Source: Pseudomonas sp. R5(2019) (lineage in GTDB: Bacteria; Pseudomonadota; Gammaproteobacteria; Pseudomonadales; Pseudomonadaceae). Taken from it: a DNA stretch of 64,000 nt. The stretch spans positions 1-64,000 of the forward strand of contig NZ_JAAAMT010000017.1 of assembly GCF_009905435.1 (NCBI RefSeq), given 5' to 3'. The notes beneath the pieces are model-generated. The model ran no database searches. It was given only the letters and a program-made list of their open reading frames with translations, and was not told the DNA's origin. Both the position numbers and the translations under genes were made by a program. Shown piece after piece: positions 39,263-50,763 of the stretch (position 1 is the first letter of the stretch; every line of letters starts with the position of its first letter).

Positions 39263-40057
39263 TTACTCCGCGATGTCGCCCATGGCGGTGGTGTTGAAGC
39301 CACCGTCCACGTACATGATTTCACCGCTGACACCCGACGCCAGGTCGGAGCAGAGGAAGGCGCCGGCGTTGCCGACTTCGTCGATGGTGACGTTGCGACG
39401 CAGCGGGGTTTGCGCTTCGTTGGCCGCCAGCATCTTGCGGAAGCTCTTGATGCCGGAAGCCGCCAGGGTGCGGATCGGGCCTGCGGAGACGGCGTTGACG
39501 CGAGTGCCTTCCGGGCCCAGGCTGCCTGCCAGGTAGCGAACGCCCGCTTCCAGGCTGGCCTTGGCCATGCCCATCACGTTGTAGTTCGGCATGGTGCGCT
39601 CGGCGCCCAGGTAGGACAGGGTCAGCAGGCTGCCATTGCGGCCTTTCATCATTTCGCGACCGGCCTTGGCCAGGGCGATGAAGCTGTAGGCGCTGATGTC
39701 GTGAGCAATGCGGAAACCGTCACGGGTGGTGACTTCGGTGAAGTCGCCGTCCAGCTGGTCGCCCGGGGCGAAACCGACGGAGTGGACGATGCAGTCCAGA
39801 CCGTCCCACTTTTTGCTCAGCTCTTCGAAGACCTTGGCGATTTCGGCATCGCTGGCAACGTCACAGGGGAAGCACAGCTCTGGACTCGAACCCCAGCCTG
39901 CGGCGAACTCTTCGACGCGGCCCTTGAGCTTTTCGTTCTGGTAGGTGAAGGCAAGTTCTGCACCCTCGCGATGCATGGCGGCAGCGATGCCGGATGCGAT
40001 GGACAGTTTGCTGGCGACACCGACGATCAGGACGCGCTTACCGGCGAGAAAACCCAT
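39263..40057 (-). CDS. fabI: Enoyl-ACP reductase [NADH] FabI
   Basis: 264-residue SDR enzyme completing each fatty acid elongation cycle. Cofactor site [14 protein letters not shown] at the N-terminus. Catalytic Tyr159-x6-Lys166 (NYNVMGMAK) with Tyr149 in LSYLGAERT, the classical FabI pattern and the triclosan target. Length fits. Its stop faces ppiD across two terminators. It is 18 nt downstream of the yejF-like gene, so it may be partly cotranscribed with the transporter operon. Confidence 0.97.
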   Translation of the reverse strand: MGFLAGKRVLIVGVASKLSIASGIAAAMHREGAELAFTYQNEKLKGRVEEFAAGWGSSPELCFPCDVASDAEIAKVFEELSKKWDGLDCIVHSVGFAPGDQLDGDFTEVTTRDGFRIAHDISAYSFIALAKAGREMMKGRNGSLLTLSYLGAERTMPNYNVMGMAKASLEAGVRYLAGSLGPEGTRVNAVSAGPIRTLAASGIKSFRKMLAANEAQTPLRRNVTIDEVGNAGAFLCSDLASGVSGEIMYVDGGFNTTAMGDIAE

Positions 40058-40075
40058 GTGTTGTTCCTCTTCAGG

Positions 40076-41686
40076 TTAATCGACAGCTGTTGGGGCCAAA
40101 AAAGCGGCTTCCAGCAGCTGCTGTGTATAAGGATGTTGCGGTGCGGCAAAGATACTGCGTGCCGAGCCCTGTTCAACCACTTGACCCTGCTTGACCACCA
40201 TCAGTTGGTGGCTCAGCGCCTTGACCACCGCCAGATCATGGCTGATGAACAAGTACGTCAGGTTGTACTTGGCCTGTAGCGAGCGCAGCAGCTCCACCAC
40301 TTGACGCTGGACTGTGCGGTCGAGCGCCGAAGTGGGCTCGTCTAGCAGTATCAGCGCCGGTTTCAAAACCAGTGCCCGGGCAATGGCGATACGTTGCCGT
40401 TGGCCCCCGGAAAACTCGTGAGGGTAGCGGTACCGGGTGTCCGGATCCAGGCCTACCTCCTTGAGCGCATCAATGATGGCCTGTTCCTGCTCTGCTGCCG
40501 TACCGATCCGATGAATGCGCAGGCCTTCTCCGACAATCTCGCTCACGCACATGCGCGGGCTGAGGCTGCCGAACGGGTCCTGGAACACCACCTGCATCTG
40601 CCGACGCAAGGGGCGCACCTCTTGCTGCGACAGGCAGTCTAGCGTCTTTCCCTGAAAGCGGATCGTGCCCTGGCTGCTCAGCAGCCTCAGGATCGCCAAC
40701 CCCAGGGTGGACTTGCCCGAACCACTCTCGCCCACAATCCCCAGGGTCTGGCCCTGGGGCAGGCTGAAGTTGATACCGTCTACCGCTTTCACATGATCGA
40801 CGGTCCGGCGCAGCAGCCCCTTCTTGATCGGGAACCACACGCGCAGGTCCTCGACTTCGAGCAATGGCGCGCCGGCAATGTTGCTAGCCGGCCCACCACT
40901 GGGCTCTGCGCCCAGCAGAACCTGAGTGTACGGATGCTGCGGTGCACGGAACAGCTCATCGCATGATGCTTGTTCGACGATGCGACCGCGCTGCATGACA
41001 CATACTCGGTGCGCAATTCTTTTCACCAGGTTCAAATCGTGGCTGATCAGCAGCAAGGCCATGCCCAGGCGGGCCTGCAATTGCTTGAGCAGTTCGAGGA
41101 TTTTCAGCTGGACAGTCACATCCAGCGCCGTGGTGGGCTCGTCGGCAATCAGCAGTTCCGGCTCGTTGGCCAGGGCCATGGCGATCATCACCCGCTGACG
41201 CTGGCCGCCGGACAGCTCGTGAGGCAGGGCCTTGAGCCGCTTGTGCGGCTCGGGAATGCCCACCATCTCCAGCAACTCGAGGGTGCGCGCCGTGGCGGCC
41301 TTGCCGTGCAGGCCCTTGTGCAGTGCGAGGATCTCGTTGATCTGCTTTTCGATGTTGTGCAGCGGGTTCAGCGAGGTCATCGGCTCCTGGAAGATCATGG
41401 CGATGCGGTTGCCACGAATATGCCGAAGCTGTTTTTCACCCAGGTGCAGCAGGTCTCGATTGCCGTAGGTGATGGTGCCGGAGGGGTGATGTGCCAGGGG
41501 GTAGGGCAGCAGGCGCAGGATCGAGTGTGCCGTCACCGACTTGCCCGAGCCGCTCTCACCGACCAGGGCCAGGGTCTCGCCGCGGCGGATGTCGAAGCTG
41601 ACGCCTTCAACCACCCGCTGGCGCTGCTGGCCAACGGTGAACTCGACGGCAAGGTCGCGGACTTCGATCAGATTGTCCTGATTCAT
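40076..41686 (-). CDS. yejF: Oligopeptide ABC transporter, fused ATP-binding subunit YejF
   Basis: 536-residue cytoplasmic ATPase with two complete ABC domains in one chain. Each has Walker A GESGSGKS (about 43 and 323) and signature SGGQRQR (LSGGQRQR and FSGGQRQR). The C-terminal part of each half has the oligopeptide/dipeptide ATPase extension. This fused form is typical of YejF (529 residues in E. coli). ATG 41686 follows the permease stop by 1 nt and has GAGG upstream. Confidence 0.95.
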   Translation of the reverse strand: MNQDNLIEVRDLAVEFTVGQQRQRVVEGVSFDIRRGETLALVGESGSGKSVTAHSILRLLPYPLAHHPSGTITYGNRDLLHLGEKQLRHIRGNRIAMIFQEPMTSLNPLHNIEKQINEILALHKGLHGKAATARTLELLEMVGIPEPHKRLKALPHELSGGQRQRVMIAMALANEPELLIADEPTTALDVTVQLKILELLKQLQARLGMALLLISHDLNLVKRIAHRVCVMQRGRIVEQASCDELFRAPQHPYTQVLLGAEPSGGPASNIAGAPLLEVEDLRVWFPIKKGLLRRTVDHVKAVDGINFSLPQGQTLGIVGESGSGKSTLGLAILRLLSSQGTIRFQGKTLDCLSQQEVRPLRRQMQVVFQDPFGSLSPRMCVSEIVGEGLRIHRIGTAAEQEQAIIDALKEVGLDPDTRYRYPHEFSGGQRQRIAIARALVLKPALILLDEPTSALDRTVQRQVVELLRSLQAKYNLTYLFISHDLAVVKALSHQLMVVKQGQVVEQGSARSIFAAPQHPYTQQLLEAAFLAPTAVD

Positions 41687-41687
41687 C

Positions 41688-42707
41688 TTATTTCCTCGGG
41701 TCGAAGGCATCGCGGGCGGACTCGCCGATAAATACCAGCAAGCTCAACATCAGCGCCAGCACGGCGAAGGCACTGATGCCAAGCCAGGGCGCCTGCAGGT
41801 TGGATTTGCCCTGGGCCACCAGTTCGCCCAGCGACGGCGCGCCGGGGGGCAAGCCGAAGCCGAGGAAGTCCAGCGCGGTCAAGGTGCCGATCGCACCGGT
41901 CAGAATGAACGGCAGGAAGGTCATGGTCGAGACCATGGCGTTGGGCAGGATATGCCGGTACATGATTGCGCCATTCTGCATGCCCAGCGCCCGTGCCGCC
42001 CGCACGTACTCAAGGTTTCGCCCACGCAGGAACTCGGCACGCACCACGTCCACCAGGCTCATCCAGGAGAACAGCAGCATGATCCCCAGCAGCCACCAGA
42101 AATTCGGCTGTACAAAGCTTGCGAGGATGATCAACAGGTACAGCACCGGCAAGCCTGACCAGATTTCAAGAAAGCGCTGACCGGCCAGGTCGACCCAGCC
42201 GCCGTAATAACCCTGCAGTGCCCCGGCAAGCACGCCGATGACGGAACTCAGCAGCGTCAGGGTCAAGGCGAACAACACCGAGATGCGAAAGCCATAGATG
42301 ACCCGGGCCAGTACGTCACGGCCCTGGTCGTCGGTGCCCAGCCAGTTCTGCGCTGAGGGTGGCGCGGGCGCCGGGACTTTCAGGTCGTAGTTGATGCTCT
42401 GGTAGCTGAACGGAATGGGCGCCCAGAGGACCCAGCTGTCCTTGGCGGCCAGCAATTCACGGATATAGGGGCTTTTGTAATTGGCTTCCAGCGGGAATTC
42501 ACCGCCGAAGGTGGTTTCCGGGTAGCGTTTGACGGCCGGGAAATACCATTCGCCGTCATAGCGCACGGCCAGCGGTTTGTCGTTGGCGATCAGTTCGGCT
42601 CCCAGGCTCAGGCCAAACAGGATCAAGAACAGCCAGAGCGACCACCAGCCGCGCTTGTTGGATTTGAACAGTTCGAAACGGCGGCGATTGAGTGGTGACA
42701 GTTTCAT
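41688..42707 (-). CDS. yejE: Oligopeptide ABC transporter permease YejE
   Basis: 339-residue inner-membrane permease of the DppC/OppC type. N-terminal membrane span (about 21-38), a periplasmic loop, and five more spans carrying the EAA-like motif near RAARALGMQNGAIMYRHILPNAM. The order yejA-yejB-yejE-yejF follows the E. coli operon. Only 1 nt separates it from yejB and from yejF. Confidence 0.95.
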   Translation of the reverse strand: MKLSPLNRRRFELFKSNKRGWWSLWLFLILFGLSLGAELIANDKPLAVRYDGEWYFPAVKRYPETTFGGEFPLEANYKSPYIRELLAAKDSWVLWAPIPFSYQSINYDLKVPAPAPPSAQNWLGTDDQGRDVLARVIYGFRISVLFALTLTLLSSVIGVLAGALQGYYGGWVDLAGQRFLEIWSGLPVLYLLIILASFVQPNFWWLLGIMLLFSWMSLVDVVRAEFLRGRNLEYVRAARALGMQNGAIMYRHILPNAMVSTMTFLPFILTGAIGTLTALDFLGFGLPPGAPSLGELVAQGKSNLQAPWLGISAFAVLALMLSLLVFIGESARDAFDPRK

Positions 42708-42708
42708 C

Positions 42709-43782
42709 TCAATGCCCCCGGCTTTCGAAGTCGATGCGTGGATCGACCAGGGTGTAGGTCAGGTCGCCAATCAATTTCACCACCAGCCCCAGCAGGGTAA
42801 AGATAAACAGGGTACCGAACACCACGGGGTAGTCGCGGTTGATCGCCGCCTCGAAACTCATCAGGCCCAGGCCGTCGAGGGAGAAGATGACTTCGACCAG
42901 TAGGGAGCCGGTGAAGAAGATCCCGATAAAGGCCGATGGGAAACCAGCAATCACCAACAGCATGGCGTTGCGGAACACGTGGCCGTAGAGCACGCGGTTC
43001 TTGCTCAGGCCCTTGGCTCGGGCGGTGATCACGTATTGCTTGTTGATCTCGTCGAGGAAGCTGTTCTTGGTCAGCAGGGTCATGGTTGCAAAGTTGCCGA
43101 TGACCAAGGCGGTGACCGGTAGCGCCAGGTGCCAGAAGTAATCGAGGATCTTGCCGCCCAGGCTCAATTCATCGAAGTTGTTGGACGTCAGCCCGCGTAG
43201 CGGGAACCAGTCGAAATAACTGCCGCCGGCGAACATCACGATCAGCAGGATGGCGAACAGGAACGCCGGAATGGCATAGCCGACGATGATGGCCGAGCTG
43301 GTCCAGACATCGAAGCTGCTGCCATGGCGGGTGGCCTTGGCGATCCCCAGCGGGATCGACACCAGGTACATGATCAGGGTGCTCCACAGCCCCAGGGAGA
43401 TCGACACGGGCATCTTTTCCGCGATCAGGTCGATCACCTTGGCGTCACGGAAAAAACTGTCGCCAAAATCCAGCCGGGCGTAGTTCTTGACCATGATCCA
43501 CAGCCGTTCCGGCGCTGACTTGTCGAAGCCGTACATGCGCTCGATTTCCTTGACCAGTGCCGGGTCCAGGCCCTGGGCGCCGCGGTAGCTGGAGCCGGCA
43601 ACCGAGACTTCGGCGCCGCCACCGGCGATCCGGCTGGTGGCGCCTTCGAAGCCTTCGAGCTTGGCGATCATTTGTTCCACCGGCCCGCCGGGCGCGGCCT
43701 GGATGATCAGGAAGTTGATGACCAGAATGCCGAACAGGGTCGGGATAATCAGCAGCAGGCGCCGCAGGATATACGCCAGCAT
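42709..43782 (-). CDS. yejB: Oligopeptide ABC transporter permease YejB
   Basis: 357-residue permease of the DppB/OppB type. Starts with [19 protein letters not shown], the typical first membrane span, and has the EAA region [21 protein letters not shown]. It pairs with YejE to form the channel. 1-nt gaps to both neighbours show tight operon packing. Confidence 0.95.
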   Translation of the reverse strand: MLAYILRRLLLIIPTLFGILVINFLIIQAAPGGPVEQMIAKLEGFEGATSRIAGGGAEVSVAGSSYRGAQGLDPALVKEIERMYGFDKSAPERLWIMVKNYARLDFGDSFFRDAKVIDLIAEKMPVSISLGLWSTLIMYLVSIPLGIAKATRHGSSFDVWTSSAIIVGYAIPAFLFAILLIVMFAGGSYFDWFPLRGLTSNNFDELSLGGKILDYFWHLALPVTALVIGNFATMTLLTKNSFLDEINKQYVITARAKGLSKNRVLYGHVFRNAMLLVIAGFPSAFIGIFFTGSLLVEVIFSLDGLGLMSFEAAINRDYPVVFGTLFIFTLLGLVVKLIGDLTYTLVDPRIDFESRGH

Positions 43783-43783
43783 G

Positions 43784-45643
43784 TCAGTGCTCCCCGTTGT
43801 CAGGCGTGGCCGGGTCGTCCGCTTGCGGCGCGGGCGTCACGGCGGGCTTGGCATCGGGCTTGAGCCACCAGGTGGTGGTGCCGAGATCGTATTTGGGTGT
43901 CACGGCCGGGTGACCGATATGGTCCCAGTAGGCCACGCGCCAGGTCTTGATATGCCAGTTGGGGACCACATAGAAGCCCCACAGCAGGACACGGTCCAGG
44001 GCGCGGGCATGGTCGATCAGGTTCTGCCGCGAATCGGCGTTGATCAGGCTTTCGACCAGGCTGTCGATGGCCGGGTCTCTGAGGCCGATGTAATTGCGAC
44101 TGCCCGGGTTGTCGGCGCTGGATGACTGCCAGTATTCCCGTTGCTCGTTACCCGGCGAGCTGGACTGCGCAAAGCCGCCGACGATCATGTCGAAGTCCCG
44201 CGAGCGCAGGCGGTTGATGTACTGCGAGACGTCCACCCGGCGGATCACCAGCTCGATGCCCAGGTCGCTGAGGTTGCGCTTGTAGGGCAGCAGTACGCGT
44301 TCGAATTCGGTCTGGGCGAGCAAAAATTCGATGGACACCGGTTTGCCCTGGGCATCGACCATCTTGTCGTCCTTGATGCTCCAGCCGGCTTCCTGAAGCA
44401 GTTGGTAGGCGCGACGTTGCTGGTTGCGGATCATGCCGCTGGCGTCGGTCACCGGGTTCTTGAAGGCTTCGGTGAAGACCTTTTCCGGGATCTGGCCGCG
44501 CAGTGGCTCGAGGATTTTCAGCTCTTGCGCCGAGGGCAGGTCGCGGGCGGCCATTTCCGAGTTTTCGAAATAACTGCCGGTGCGGGTGTAGGCGCCGTTG
44601 AAGAGCTGCTTGTTGGTCCATTCGAAGTCCAGCAGCAGGCTCAGCGCTTCTCGCACGCGCACATCCTGGAACACCGGCTTGCGCAGGTTGAAGACAAAGC
44701 CTTGCATCCCGGTGGGGTTGCCGTTGGGAATCTGTTCGCGCTGCAGGCGTTTCTCGCGCACCGCCGGGGTGTCGTAGGCGGTAGCCCAGTTCTTGGCGCT
44801 CGTTTCCAGCCAGTAGTCGAAGTTGCCGGACTTGAGTGCTTCGAGCGCCACGGTGTTGTCGCGGTAGTAATCGGTGGTCAGGTAATCGAAGTTGTAGTAA
44901 CCGCGGTTGATCGGCAGGTCCTTGGCCCAGTAATCCTTGACCCGCTCGTAGCGGACCGAACGCCCGGCCTGGACCGAGGCCACCTTGTACGGGCCGCTGC
45001 CCAGCGGAATTTCCAGGTTGCCCTTGGCGAAATCGCGTTGCTCATACCAGTGCCTGGGCAGGACCGGCAGTTGGCCAAGGATCAGCGGCAGCTCGCGGTT
45101 GTTGCTGTGCTTGAACTTGAACAGTACCCGCAGCGGGTCTTCAGCGACCACCTCGGCCACGTCGGCATAGTAGGCGCGGTACAGTGGTGCGCCGTTCTTG
45201 ATCAGGGTCTGGAAGCTGAATACCACGTCCTCGGCGCGCATCGGGTGGCCATCATGGAAGCGCGCTTTGGGGCGGATGTAAAAGCGCACCCAGCTGTTGT
45301 CCGGGGCCTTCTCGATCTTGCCGGCGACCAGGCCATATTCGGTGAAGGGTTCGTCCAGGCTCTGGCGGGCGAGGGTGTCATAGATCAGGCCGACGTCGTC
45401 GGCAGGCACGCCCTTGTTGATAAACGGATTGAGGCTGTCGAAGCCGCCAAACCCGGCCTGGCGGAAGGTGCCGCCCTTGGGCGCGTCCGGGTTGACGTAG
45501 TCAAAGTGCTTGAAGGTGGCGGGGTACTTCGGGGCTTCGTCGTACAGGGTCAGGGCGTGCTGGGGGGCCGCCAGGGCCAGGCCGCTCAGGCCGGCCAGCA
45601 ACAGGCCGCCGGCCAGCTGGCGCAGTGTGCGCGTGGGCATCAT
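43784..45643 (-). CDS. yejA: Extracellular oligopeptide-binding protein, YejA-like (second copy)
   Basis: 619-residue SBP family 5 protein. Signal peptide cleaved near ALA-AP (about residue 25), then the peptide-binding fold with [16 protein letters not shown], a YejA hallmark. GGAG lies 9 nt before the ATG at 45643, which overlaps the stop of the upstream paralogue by 4 nt (ATGA). In E. coli YejABEF imports peptides such as microcin C. The C-terminal tail [20 protein letters not shown] is an unusual proline-rich extension. Confidence 0.94.
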   Translation of the reverse strand: MMPTRTLRQLAGGLLLAGLSGLALAAPQHALTLYDEAPKYPATFKHFDYVNPDAPKGGTFRQAGFGGFDSLNPFINKGVPADDVGLIYDTLARQSLDEPFTEYGLVAGKIEKAPDNSWVRFYIRPKARFHDGHPMRAEDVVFSFQTLIKNGAPLYRAYYADVAEVVAEDPLRVLFKFKHSNNRELPLILGQLPVLPRHWYEQRDFAKGNLEIPLGSGPYKVASVQAGRSVRYERVKDYWAKDLPINRGYYNFDYLTTDYYRDNTVALEALKSGNFDYWLETSAKNWATAYDTPAVREKRLQREQIPNGNPTGMQGFVFNLRKPVFQDVRVREALSLLLDFEWTNKQLFNGAYTRTGSYFENSEMAARDLPSAQELKILEPLRGQIPEKVFTEAFKNPVTDASGMIRNQQRRAYQLLQEAGWSIKDDKMVDAQGKPVSIEFLLAQTEFERVLLPYKRNLSDLGIELVIRRVDVSQYINRLRSRDFDMIVGGFAQSSSPGNEQREYWQSSSADNPGSRNYIGLRDPAIDSLVESLINADSRQNLIDHARALDRVLLWGFYVVPNWHIKTWRVAYWDHIGHPAVTPKYDLGTTTWWLKPDAKPAVTPAPQADDPATPDNGEH

Positions 45644-47472
45644 TGGGCTTTCTCCGAAGGCTTCAGCCACCAGGCGCTCAGGCCCAGGGTATAGGGCGGC
45701 GTGGTGACGAAGGCGAACCGGTTGCGGTACGCCAGGCGATGATAGTTGAGGTACCAATTGGGAATCATGTAGTGCTGGGACAACAGCACGCGGTCCAGTG
45801 CCTTGGCTGTCGCCACTTGTTCGTCGCGGGTCTGGGCGCCGAGCAGATGTTCGAGCAGGTGATCGACGATCGGGTCGGCCACGCCTGCATAGTTCTTGCT
45901 GCCCTTGATCGTGGCCTGGCTTGAGTGAAAGTACTGCCATTGTTCAAGGCCGGGGCTCAAGGTCTGATTGAGGGTCATCAGAATCATGTCGAAATCAAAT
46001 TGGTCGAGCCGTTGTTTGTACTGGGCGCGATCGACCGTGCGCAAATGCGCATCGATGCCGATGCTGGCAAGATTTTCGACATAAGGTTGCAGGATCCGCT
46101 CAAGGTTCGGGTTGACCAGCAGGATCTCCATCCGCAACGGCTGCCCGGCGCTGTTGAGCAGTCGCTGGCCCGAGAGCTTCCAGCCGGCCTCGCCTAACAG
46201 ACCCAGGGCGCGGCGCAAGGTTTCCCGCGGGATCCCGCGGCCATCGGTGCGCGGCACGCTGAACGGCTGGGTGAACAGGCTGGGCGGCAACTGCTGGCGC
46301 CAGGTCGACAGCAACAGCCATTCGCGCCCGGTCGGCAGGCCGCTGGCGGTGAATTCGCTGTTGGGGTAGTAGCTGAGCGCGCGCTGGTAGGCGCCGCTGA
46401 ACAAGGTGCGGTTGGTCCACTCGAAATCGAACATCATCCCCAGCGCCTGGCGAACCCTGACATCGCTGAAGGCCGGCCGGCGACTGTTCATGAACAGGCC
46501 TTGGGTCTGGGTCGGGGTCTGGTGCGGGATCTGCGCCTTGATCACTTCGCCACGGCGCACGGCCGGGAAGCGGTAACCGTTGTCCCAGTTTTTGGCCTGG
46601 TGTTCGATGTAGATATCGAATTCGCCGGCCTTGAAGGCTTCGAAGGCGACACTGCTGTCGCGGTAGAACTCGACTTCAACGCGATTGAAATTGTACTTGC
46701 CGCGATTGACCGGCAAGTCCTTGCCCCACCAGTCCTTGACCCGCTCAAACACCAGCCGCCGACCTGGCTGCACTTCGGTAATGCGGTAAGGCCCGCTGCC
46801 CAAGGGTGGCTCGAAGGTGGTGGCCTTGAAATCGTGGTTTTTCCAGTAGTGACGCGGCAGCACCGGCAGCTCGCCCAGGCGCAGGATCAGTAGCGGGTTG
46901 CCGGCGCGTTTGAAGACGAATCGAATCCGATGGGCATTGAGAATGTCGACCCGCTGGACTTCCTGCAGGTTGGTCCGGTACAGCGGATGGCCTTCCTTGA
47001 GCAGGGTGCGGTAGGAAAACGCCACGTCGGCAGCGGTAATCGGCACGCCATCATGAAAGCGTGCTTGCGGGCGCAGGTTGAACACCACCCAGCTGCGGTC
47101 CTCACTGTACTCAACCGAATGCGCGATCAGGCCATAGCTGGAAGTGGCTTCGTCACCAGACGGGTCGTACTGCCCGGTGCCGGCCATCAGTGTCTCATTG
47201 AGCTCGTTGATGCCGTATTGCAGGAAGTTGGGTGTCGCGACCGGGCTGGTGCCCTTGAAGGTGTAGGGGTTCAGGGTGTCGAAGGTGCCAAATGCCATGG
47301 CCCGCAACGTCCCCCCCTTGGGGGCGTCGGGGTTGACCCAGTCGAAGTGGGTAAATTTGGCTGGGTACTTGAGCGTGCCGAACTGCGCGTAACCGTGGCT
47401 TTCACTGATTGTTGCGCTCGCAGGAAAGCTCAATGCCAGGCTGATGATCAGCAGGAGGAGGGGACGCTTCAA
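45640..47472 (-). CDS. Extracellular oligopeptide-binding protein, YejA-like (first copy)
   Basis: 610-residue SBP family 5 protein, paralogue of the next gene (shared block [21 protein letters not shown] near the N-terminus). A signal peptide starts at MKRPLLLLIISLALSFPASA. The start codon appears to be TTG at 47472, since no ATG or GTG precedes the signal peptide; the Shine-Dalgarno is weak (GGATC). First gene of the operon. Two binding proteins feeding one permease suggest a wider peptide range. Confidence 0.93.
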   Translation of the reverse strand: MKRPLLLLIISLALSFPASATISESHGYAQFGTLKYPAKFTHFDWVNPDAPKGGTLRAMAFGTFDTLNPYTFKGTSPVATPNFLQYGINELNETLMAGTGQYDPSGDEATSSYGLIAHSVEYSEDRSWVVFNLRPQARFHDGVPITAADVAFSYRTLLKEGHPLYRTNLQEVQRVDILNAHRIRFVFKRAGNPLLILRLGELPVLPRHYWKNHDFKATTFEPPLGSGPYRITEVQPGRRLVFERVKDWWGKDLPVNRGKYNFNRVEVEFYRDSSVAFEAFKAGEFDIYIEHQAKNWDNGYRFPAVRRGEVIKAQIPHQTPTQTQGLFMNSRRPAFSDVRVRQALGMMFDFEWTNRTLFSGAYQRALSYYPNSEFTASGLPTGREWLLLSTWRQQLPPSLFTQPFSVPRTDGRGIPRETLRRALGLLGEAGWKLSGQRLLNSAGQPLRMEILLVNPNLERILQPYVENLASIGIDAHLRTVDRAQYKQRLDQFDFDMILMTLNQTLSPGLEQWQYFHSSQATIKGSKNYAGVADPIVDHLLEHLLGAQTRDEQVATAKALDRVLLSQHYMIPNWYLNYHRLAYRNRFAFVTTPPYTLGLSAWWLKPSEKAQ

Positions 47473-47605
47473 GTCAGAGATCCGATCCAGGCGGCTTGGG
47501 CTTTATCGCCGCTACAGTAACAGTTTGTCTGGACAGGAAAAAGAGTGCCTTGCCGGGCTGGATGCCAGTCGGCCGCGAGGTTGCCCAAGCGGCCGGCGGG
47601 TGGTT

Positions 47606-49024
47606 TCAGTGCGGCTTGTAGACGGTCAGGGTCTGGCCTGGCTTGAGGGCGCGAGCGCTGTTCGGGTTCCAGCGCTTGAGATGCTGCATTTCGACGTTGA
47701 AACGCTTGGCAACCATGTACAGGGAATCACCCTTGCGAACCTTGTAGGTGGTGGCTCTTTTCTTGCCGGCGGAGCTGGTGGCGCGGGTGCGGGTGTTGTC
47801 CTGCATGACCAGGGTTTGCCCGACCTTGAGGTTCTTGCCGGTCACCTTGTTCCAGTGCTGCAGGTCCTTGACGTCGACCTTGTTGGCCTTGGCGATACTG
47901 GTCAGGGTATCGCCCGGCTTGATCCGGTAGTTGCGCGGGCGGCTCGGCGCGCGGCTGGCCACTTCCTCGAAGACTTGCTGCTTGGGCTGCAGGCTCAGCA
48001 GTTCTTCGGGCTTCATGTTCGACAGGCTGGCGGTCAGGATCTGCGCCTTGGCGGTGGGCACCAGCAGGTGCTGGGGGCCATCGAGGGTCATGCGCTTCTT
48101 GAACGCCGGGTTGAGCTGGAACATTTCGTCTTCGTCGATGTTGGCCAATGCAGCAACCCGCGAGAGGTCGAGCCGATTGTTGATTTCAACGACTTCAAAA
48201 TACGGCTCGTTGGCGATCGGGGTCAGGTTGACCCCGTAGGCGTCGGGCGCCAGCACGACCTGCGACAGGGCCAGCAGCTTGGGCACGTAGTCGCGGGTTT
48301 CCTGCGGCAACGGCAGGTTCCAGTAGTCGGTGGGCAGGCCGAGCTTTTCGTTGCGCTCGATGGCGCGGCTGACGGTGCCTTCGCCGGCGTTGTAGGCCGC
48401 CAGGGCCAACAGCCAGTCGCCGTTGAACATGTCGTGCAGGCGCGACAGGTAGTCCAGTGCCGCGCCGGTGGACGCGGTGACGTCGCGGCGGCCATCGTAG
48501 ACATTGGTTTGACGCAGGTTGTAGTAGCGACCGGTGGAGGGGATGAACTGCCACAGGCCCACCGCATGGCTGCGCGAATACGCCAGTGGGTTGTAGGCGC
48601 TCTCGATGACCGGCAGCAGCGCAAGCTCCAGCGGCATCTCGCGCTCTTCGAGACGCTCGACGATGTAATGAATATAGAGGCTGCCCCGATCGCCGGCACC
48701 CTCAAGGAAGGATGGGTTGCTGGCGAACCACAGGCGCTGCTGTTCGATGCGCGGGTTGACCGCGATGCCATCTTGCAGCTTGAAGCCTTGGCGCATGCGC
48801 TCCCAGACGTCCTGAGGCGTTTCCTGGGCCGGCTTCTGGGCCAGGACAACGGGTTTGGGCTTGGCCCGCGTGGCCAGGTTATGGGCACGCGGGTTTTCTG
48901 TGTCCGAGACGTGCCCGGTGCTCTGGCAACCGACCAGTGTAGCGGCGGACAGCGCGACCGCGATGGCTTGTGCCAGTCGCGTCAGGGCGTCTGCTTTGGT
49001 GGTTTTGCGTATAGAGAACGACAT
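47606..49024 (-). CDS. mltD: Membrane-bound lytic murein transglycosylase D
   Basis: 472-residue outer-membrane lipoprotein cutting peptidoglycan with 1,6-anhydro product. Lipobox LVGC gives Cys33. The transglycosylase SLT domain (about 115-260) has catalytic Glu in PVIESAYNPLAYS and GLWQFIPSTGRYY. Two LysM peptidoglycan-binding repeats lie at the C-terminus (about 340-383 and 405-450: YRIKPGDTLTSIAK, YKVRKGDSLYMVAK). ATG 49024 chosen as start of the signal sequence. Next to gloB, as in E. coli. Confidence 0.95.
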   Translation of the reverse strand: MSFSIRKTTKADALTRLAQAIAVALSAATLVGCQSTGHVSDTENPRAHNLATRAKPKPVVLAQKPAQETPQDVWERMRQGFKLQDGIAVNPRIEQQRLWFASNPSFLEGAGDRGSLYIHYIVERLEEREMPLELALLPVIESAYNPLAYSRSHAVGLWQFIPSTGRYYNLRQTNVYDGRRDVTASTGAALDYLSRLHDMFNGDWLLALAAYNAGEGTVSRAIERNEKLGLPTDYWNLPLPQETRDYVPKLLALSQVVLAPDAYGVNLTPIANEPYFEVVEINNRLDLSRVAALANIDEDEMFQLNPAFKKRMTLDGPQHLLVPTAKAQILTASLSNMKPEELLSLQPKQQVFEEVASRAPSRPRNYRIKPGDTLTSIAKANKVDVKDLQHWNKVTGKNLKVGQTLVMQDNTRTRATSSAGKKRATTYKVRKGDSLYMVAKRFNVEMQHLKRWNPNSARALKPGQTLTVYKPH

Positions 49025-49123
49025 TGGCTGGAAGAGAGTTCCGGGCAAAAATGTCGGGCGATTCTAGGAAGCGGCCCTTGAGCGGTCAACCGTTGAGAAC
49101 TTTACGAATCTACAAGAGCCTGT

Positions 49124-49903
49124 TTAGAACGTATCCTTCCAAGCGCGCAACCCTGCAAAAACGGCACTCGGGCTGTCTAGTTCGTGGCCTGCCCGTTTGT
49201 CCGCTTTTTCTTTAACAGATGTTTCGCCGACCCTCAGAAAGGGGTTTGTGCGCTTCTCCAGTGCCACAGTTGATGGCAAAGTGATGCGATTTTGCTGGCG
49301 AAGTTGCTGAACCTCGTCGAAGCGACGCAGAACGTGCGGATTCTCGGGCTCCACCGCGCACGCGAAACGCAGGTTGCTCAGGGTGTATTCGTGGGTGCAA
49401 AAAACCAGCGTATCGTCTGGCAGGCTCGCCAGGCGGCTCAGCGAGGCGTGCATCTGTTCCGGGGTGCCTTCGAACAGGCGACCACAGCCGGCGGCGAACA
49501 GGGTATCGCCGCAGAACAGCAGCGGGGCAGCCGCCCGCGGGTGGTAATAGGCGATATGCCCCAGGGTATGGCCGGGCACCGCGATAACCTGCAAGCGCAG
49601 GCCGAGGACCTCAAGGGTGTCGTTATCCGCCAGGTCCCGGTCACGAGCCGGGATGCTTTCGGCGCGAGGGCCGAATACCGTAGCGCCGGTCGCTTGCTTG
49701 AGGCGTTCGACGCCGCCGACGTGGTCATGATGATGGTGGGTGATCAAGATGGCCTCAAGCTGCCAGTCGGCGTGCGCCTTGAGCCAGGCCAGGACCGGTT
49801 CGGCATCGCCTGGGTCGACCACGGCGCAACGACGCGTGGCGTCATCTTGCAACAACCAGATGTAGTTGTCGGAAAAAGCGGGCAGAGCATCAATCTGAAT
49901 CAT
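49124..49903 (-). CDS. gloB: Hydroxyacylglutathione hydrolase (glyoxalase II)
   Basis: 259-residue metallo-beta-lactamase-fold enzyme that hydrolyses S-D-lactoylglutathione, the second step of methylglyoxal removal. Metal motif THHHHDH (residues 55-61), followed by [24 protein letters not shown] and [11 protein letters not shown]; the C-terminal substrate domain is present. ATG 49903; a TTG five codons earlier is possible. Divergent from the yafS-like methyltransferase gene, matching the E. coli order. Confidence 0.95.
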   Translation of the reverse strand: MIQIDALPAFSDNYIWLLQDDATRRCAVVDPGDAEPVLAWLKAHADWQLEAILITHHHHDHVGGVERLKQATGATVFGPRAESIPARDRDLADNDTLEVLGLRLQVIAVPGHTLGHIAYYHPRAAAPLLFCGDTLFAAGCGRLFEGTPEQMHASLSRLASLPDDTLVFCTHEYTLSNLRFACAVEPENPHVLRRFDEVQQLRQQNRITLPSTVALEKRTNPFLRVGETSVKEKADKRAGHELDSPSAVFAGLRAWKDTF

Positions 49904-49971
49904 GGTGGTGTTCGCCAAGCGGGAAACAATGGTGCATCTTAGAGGTTCAAGGGTTGCAGGAGAACAGTGCG

Positions 49972-50730
49972 ATGACCGATAACGCCTTCGCTCAAGCCGA
50001 TCCGGACTGGCTGGAGCTGATCAGCCTGGCGCGGGACTGGTTCGCCGGGCCGCTGGGCCAGCAACTGCTGCGGGCCGAACAGCGACTGCTCGAGGATGAG
50101 CTGACGCGTTACTTTGGCGGTTACCTGGTGCATTACGGGCCCAGCGCCGAAGCGCCGCCCAGTGCTGCCCAGGTGCAACGCAACGTGCGCCTCGGCGCGC
50201 CGTTCGCAGGCGTCGAGATTGTCTGCGAAGAACAGGCCTGGCCGCTGAGCGAACATGCGGCCGACGTGGTGGTGCTGCAACACGGCCTGGATTTCAGCCT
50301 GTCGCCCCATGGCCTGTTGCGCGAGGCCGCTCATGCGGTGCGCCCCGGTGGCCATCTGCTGATTGTCGGAATCAACCCCTGGAGTGCCTGGGGGCTGCGG
50401 CATGCCTTTGCCCATGATGCCTTGCGCAAGGCACGCTGCATCTCGGCTTCCAGGGTCGGTGACTGGCTCAACCTGCTGGGCTTTGCGCTGGAGAAGCGCC
50501 GCTTCGGATGCTATCGTCCGCCGCTTGCGTCGCCGGCCTGGCAAGCGCGGCTTGAAGGTTGGGAGCGGGTTGCCGGGCGCTGGCAAAGTGCCGGTGGCGG
50601 TGTCTATTTACTGGTGGCGCGCAAACTGGTGGTGGGCCTGCGCCCGCTGCGCCAGGTCCGTCGCGAGCCGATGGGCAAGCTGCTGCCGTTGCCGTTGGCC
50701 AAGGTCAACCGGCGCGATTCCAAGCCGTGA
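49972..50730 (+). CDS. Class I SAM-dependent methyltransferase, YafS-like
   Basis: 252-residue predicted methyltransferase. The motif [33 protein letters not shown] resembles the post-I to motif II part of Rossmann methyltransferases (seen in part: [14 protein letters not shown]), then [20 protein letters not shown]. The N-terminal GxGxG glycine motif is not obvious, as in YafS. Substrate unknown. AGGAGA before the ATG. Position between gloB and rnhA equals E. coli yafS. Confidence 0.85.
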   Translation: MTDNAFAQADPDWLELISLARDWFAGPLGQQLLRAEQRLLEDELTRYFGGYLVHYGPSAEAPPSAAQVQRNVRLGAPFAGVEIVCEEQAWPLSEHAADVVVLQHGLDFSLSPHGLLREAAHAVRPGGHLLIVGINPWSAWGLRHAFAHDALRKARCISASRVGDWLNLLGFALEKRRFGCYRPPLASPAWQARLEGWERVAGRWQSAGGGVYLLVARKLVVGLRPLRQVRREPMGKLLPLPLAKVNRRDSKP

Positions 50731-50763
50731 AGCGTACGGCAAACATTGATGGATAGTGGGTAG

